Positions 5,277-7,750 of a stretch of 7,750 bases of DNA are shown piece by piece. Under the pieces are notes generated by a model, which was not told where the DNA came from, did no database searches, and saw nothing but the letters and a program-made list of their open reading frames with translations. The stretch lies in the NCBI GenBank assembly GCA_022451765.1, contig JAKUNY010000067.1:1-7750 (forward strand). Direction: 5' to 3'. How positions within the stretch are numbered: the first letter of the stretch is position 1; each line of letters starts with the position of its first letter. The DNA comes from Candidatus Poseidoniaceae archaeon. GTDB lineage: Archaea > Thermoplasmatota > Poseidoniia > Poseidoniales > Poseidoniaceae. The position numbers and the translations under genes were made by a program.

Positions 5277-7750
5277 CTATTGTTGCTGTTGCAACGCTTG
5301 CGCAGCGTACTGTTGAGCGTACTGTCCAGCCGTTGCCTCATCGTAACCTTGGGAAACAAACTGCTGGTAGTACTGATTGTAGTACTGCGTATACAGATCA
5401 TTGCCCGCCGCTGGTGCCGCTGCAGCCGGTTCGGCAGCTGCGGCTTGTCCAACGTATTGCGCCGCATAGGCTCGAGCTGTTTCCTCAGGGTATCCTTGAG
5501 CAATCAACTGCTGCACATACTGTTCAGTCATGTCCATTTGTTGACCATAGCCAGCAGCAGCAGCACTGAGGTTGTCGACCTTGTCGCCACCTCCGCCACG
5601 TAGGAAGAACACTGAAACCAGCAAGAGAACCAAGACAGAGGCAATGATACCGATGATTAGCATCAAGTTGCTGTCCTCAGATTCTTCACCAGCCTGATTG
5701 TCGCTGGATGGTTCAGACCATCCCGTTGCCGGGTCGTAGGTCCATTCACCAATCCATTCGCACTCAGATGTTGTTGCATTCCAAACAAACTCTCCACCTG
5801 CGGCAAGAGCGCTCTCGTTTGCGAGGACGCCTCGACATTGCTTGAGGTTGATGAGGACCATCTTTGTGAGGTCATCGGACCAACGCTCGTCGTCTCCTTC
5901 ATAGACACGAACCCAAATCTCAACAACTTCGCTTGTATTGCTGTAGTACTCATCAATGTTCAACGTCAATTCAAACGTATCCGAGTCAGCGAGTGCATCG
6001 GATCGGTCGAACTTGTTGTCGGTAATGAGGTTGTACTTCTCAATGGCTGATGCAGAGAAGTCCTCACGAGAGAACGCTGCCTCAACGTATACTTCACCGG
6101 TTTCTGAGCCTGAGAGAATTGTACCAGTAATTGTGTAGGTTGATTCGGTTACTCCAACAGATGTGTTTTCAAAGTCGTTGTACTGTACAACCGGTATTTC
6201 GTCACCGTACCCTTCTGGTACGACAACGAAGTACATTCGGTACTTGTCTGAGAATTTTCCAGATGCATCGTATACACGCAGTTCCATACGGATTTGAGAC
6301 TCCGCTGTGCCTGAATCATCCACAGTCACGTTTTGGAATCTGTATGAGAAAAGTCCGTTGCTGGCAGCAGATTCCTCAAAGGTGTGGCCCTCAAGGTTGA
6401 ACGATGTGTCACCGTACGGTGCGTCAAAGAAGACCTTCCATTCGTAGGTGACAATGCCGTTGCTTCCGTCAATGGCGTCGGCGTCGTAGGATTCGCTTGC
6501 ATCGAAGTGAAGAACAAGTTCTCCCGCTTCGGTAAGAATCACTCGATTGACATCCCATTCTGTGTTCGATACAGTCTTGGTGCCAATGTACTCGACGTTG
6601 TCCTTGTATTCATCGCGCATGTCGATGCTCATGTTGGCTTCAGGAGCGTACGCATCAGCGAGAACGTCGTTGGTTTCAACAAGAACGGATATGATTCGAG
6701 CGTGTCCTGCATCGTCGTGGAGTAACAGAGTCACAGTCCATTGTGCTCCCTGAAGACAACCAGTTGCAGAAGACAAGTCCGTCTTGCAGAAGGTCGCCGA
6801 AGGTGAAGCTTCTGAGATGTGATCGGTTCCACTTGCCATGGTTGCACCCGCCCAATCGGTTGGGCCGTCAAGGATCCAGTCCGCTGTAAGTGGGGCAGAG
6901 GTTGCTGAGGTGTAACCAAAGTTCACGGTTGCGTCGCTCTTCATGTAGTGCGTTGCGTATCCACCGGTTGAAGGGTCGATTCCTGGTGTGTCGTCGTTGA
7001 TGGTCAAACCAAGATCTTGTCCCATTGCACCGAATCCTTCTGGGTACGGTGTGACAGTGTACTCAAGCATGTTTCCAAGAAGCGGGAAGGTTGTGCTGTC
7101 CGCTCGAGAAGAGTAGGTCGCAACATCGATGGTCGATACAATCATACCGCCTTGGTAGTAACTGCACGTGCCCATGATGACATCCTTGCTGTTTGCGCTT
7201 GTTCGCAGAAGGCTCTGGAAGAAGCCACCGTCTTCCATGTATCCATTGCAGACACCTGGAACGTTTTGCGTACTCACGGAGTTCGTGTTCAGAACCGCTG
7301 TTGCCACCGTCCCGTCTCCCTCAAAGCCTTGGAAGGCAGTGGTGGAAACATCGTCCATAATCGGGTGGAATGGATCAGCGATGTCGAGGTCTGTGTACAG
7401 AATCTTCGTCTCTGGTGTGTTACGACTTTGCACGTCCATTCCGAATGGCAATCGACCGTTTAGTCCAACATCAAGGCCGTAGATTTGGCTACCCTGTGGG
7501 CCAAGGTGCGCTTGTACAGTACCACCAGCAGACATGAACGATTCGAGCGTCTGGCGGTTGGCAGTGGAACCGAGCTTCTGATAGTAACCTCGTCCACCGC
7601 TTTCGACGTCCTTCGCAGCGATGTCCTCTTGCCATGGCAGGAGAATCTTGGCGTAGGGGGTCATCCAACCGGAGTCAAGGTAAGTGGGCCAATCGTTGAT
7701 GGCGAATTGAGTGTAACTCATGCCAAGCAATTGGAGATCTTCCTTGATGG
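5277..7750 (-). CDS. Large membrane-anchored surface protein: GATase-like domain, PKD-like domain, TM helix, Tyr/Gln-rich cytoplasmic tail (5' partial)
   Basis: The frame is open through the 7750 edge (codons reading IKEDLQLLGM before the first ATG), so the N-terminus and presumed signal peptide lie outside the window. About 824 residues are visible. Roughly 7070-7750 encodes a region with the pattern of class I glutamine-amidotransferase/ThuA-like folds: YAKILLPWQ, then LESFMSAGGTVQAHLG, then DPFHPIMDDV, and finally GGMIVSTIDV and FPLLGNMLEY. No catalytic Cys-His-Glu set is evident, so it may be a non-catalytic or binding version. About 6215-6530 encodes a PKD-like beta-sandwich (LVLHFDASESYDADAID, IVTYEWKVFF, MELRVYDASGKFSDKY). 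Another beta domain (TYTITGTILSGSETGEVYVE) and a Trp/Cys-containing segment follow. A TM helix lies at 5601-5666 (IIGIIASVLVLLLVSVFFL), then a glycine-rich, charged stop. The remaining C-terminal 107 residues, presumably cytoplasmic, are rich in Ala, Gln and Tyr and end in QQQQ. It is a surface sensor, adhesin or receptor-like protein; the function is unknown. Confidence 0.88.
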   Translation of the reverse strand, partial: IKEDLQLLGMSYTQFAINDWPTYLDSGWMTPYAKILLPWQEDIAAKDVESGGRGYYQKLGSTANRQTLESFMSAGGTVQAHLGPQGSQIYGLDVGLNGRLPFGMDVQSRNTPETKILYTDLDIADPFHPIMDDVSTTAFQGFEGDGTVATAVLNTNSVSTQNVPGVCNGYMEDGGFFQSLLRTSANSKDVIMGTCSYYQGGMIVSTIDVATYSSRADSTTFPLLGNMLEYTVTPYPEGFGAMGQDLGLTINDDTPGIDPSTGGYATHYMKSDATVNFGYTSATSAPLTADWILDGPTDWAGATMASGTDHISEASPSATFCKTDLSSATGCLQGAQWTVTLLLHDDAGHARIISVLVETNDVLADAYAPEANMSIDMRDEYKDNVEYIGTKTVSNTEWDVNRVILTEAGELVLHFDASESYDADAIDGSNGIVTYEWKVFFDAPYGDTSFNLEGHTFEESAASNGLFSYRFQNVTVDDSGTAESQIRMELRVYDASGKFSDKYRMYFVVVPEGYGDEIPVVQYNDFENTSVGVTESTYTITGTILSGSETGEVYVEAAFSREDFSASAIEKYNLITDNKFDRSDALADSDTFELTLNIDEYYSNTSEVVEIWVRVYEGDDERWSDDLTKMVLINLKQCRGVLANESALAAGGEFVWNATTSECEWIGEWTYDPATGWSEPSSDNQAGEESEDSNLMLIIGIIASVLVLLLVSVFFLRGGGGDKVDNLSAAAAGYGQQMDMTEQYVQQLIAQGYPEETARAYAAQYVGQAAAAEPAAAAPAAGNDLYTQYYNQYYQQFVSQGYDEATAGQYAQQYAAQALQQQQ
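5304..5519 (-). repeat. Two 23-residue Tyr/Gln/Ala repeats in the cytoplasmic tail of the surface protein
   Basis: The segments encoded at 5451-5519 (YVQQLIAQGYPEETARAYAA, then QYV) and 5304-5372 (YYQQFVSQGYDEATAGQYAQ, then QYA) align without gaps with 13 of 23 identical residues. Conserved positions include Y, QQ, QGY, E, TA, YA and QY. An Ala/Pro-rich spacer and a YTQYYNQ stretch lie between them. The pattern of a short helix, GY, an acidic residue, then a second helix suggests a small helical hairpin unit, loosely like a UBA-type turn. This is inference only. Confidence 0.75.

Noticed and set aside
5304..5519. SHOCT domain in the tail of the surface protein
   Set aside because: The Q-G-Y-[PD]-E-x-T-A unit sits where SHOCT has its G-x-[IL]-T-x-E-E-[FY] pattern, but the order and the Lys/Leu-rich helices do not match.

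Overview
The window looks archaeal, most likely a marine planktonic euryarchaeon of the Marine Group II (Candidatus Poseidoniales) type. Direct evidence: a Gar1-type H/ACA RNP protein; an S-adenosylhomocysteine hydrolase of the short archaeal/thermophile type; a secreted protein ending in an archaeosortase-like sorting signal (PAPG, hydrophobic stretch, RR); a large PKD-bearing surface protein; and Shine-Dalgarno sequences of the GAGGTGA type. The lineage is inferred from this mix and from moderate base composition. No 16S or other marker gene is present.

Layout: three genes lie on the + strand and two on the - strand, and the two groups converge at about 3936-3940. From 1 to 1865 is the 3' part of a cell-surface protein with a C-terminal sorting signal. 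It is followed by a Gar1-like protein (1911-2888) with two RanBP2-type zinc fingers and a long Arg/Gly/Asp/Ser-rich tail. Nine bases later, behind a strong ribosome binding site, is a TPR protein with two membrane helices and an acidic tail (2898-3935). On the - strand are ahcY (3941-5215) and, upstream of it in transcription order, a large membrane-anchored surface protein (5277-7750, its N-terminus outside the window). That protein has a glutamine-amidotransferase-like ectodomain, a PKD-like domain, one TM helix and a cytoplasmic Tyr/Gln/Ala-rich tail with a 23-residue repeat. Coding density is very high and no gap exceeds 61 bases. No RNA gene, mobile element or CRISPR was seen.

The most unusual object is the Gar1-like protein. 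Its N-terminal barrel is an ordinary archaeal Gar1/Naf1 domain. The rest resembles eukaryotic RNA-binding proteins: two textbook RanBP2 fingers close to those of FUS, TAF15 and ZRANB2, then a disordered repeat-rich arginine tail. Known archaeal Gar1 proteins are short and have none of this. It is translationally close to a membrane TPR protein with an opposite-charge tail, so a ribosome-biogenesis or RNA-handling pair is possible but unproven. ahcY recycles S-adenosylhomocysteine made by methyltransferases. No functional link between it and the flanking surface proteins is visible.
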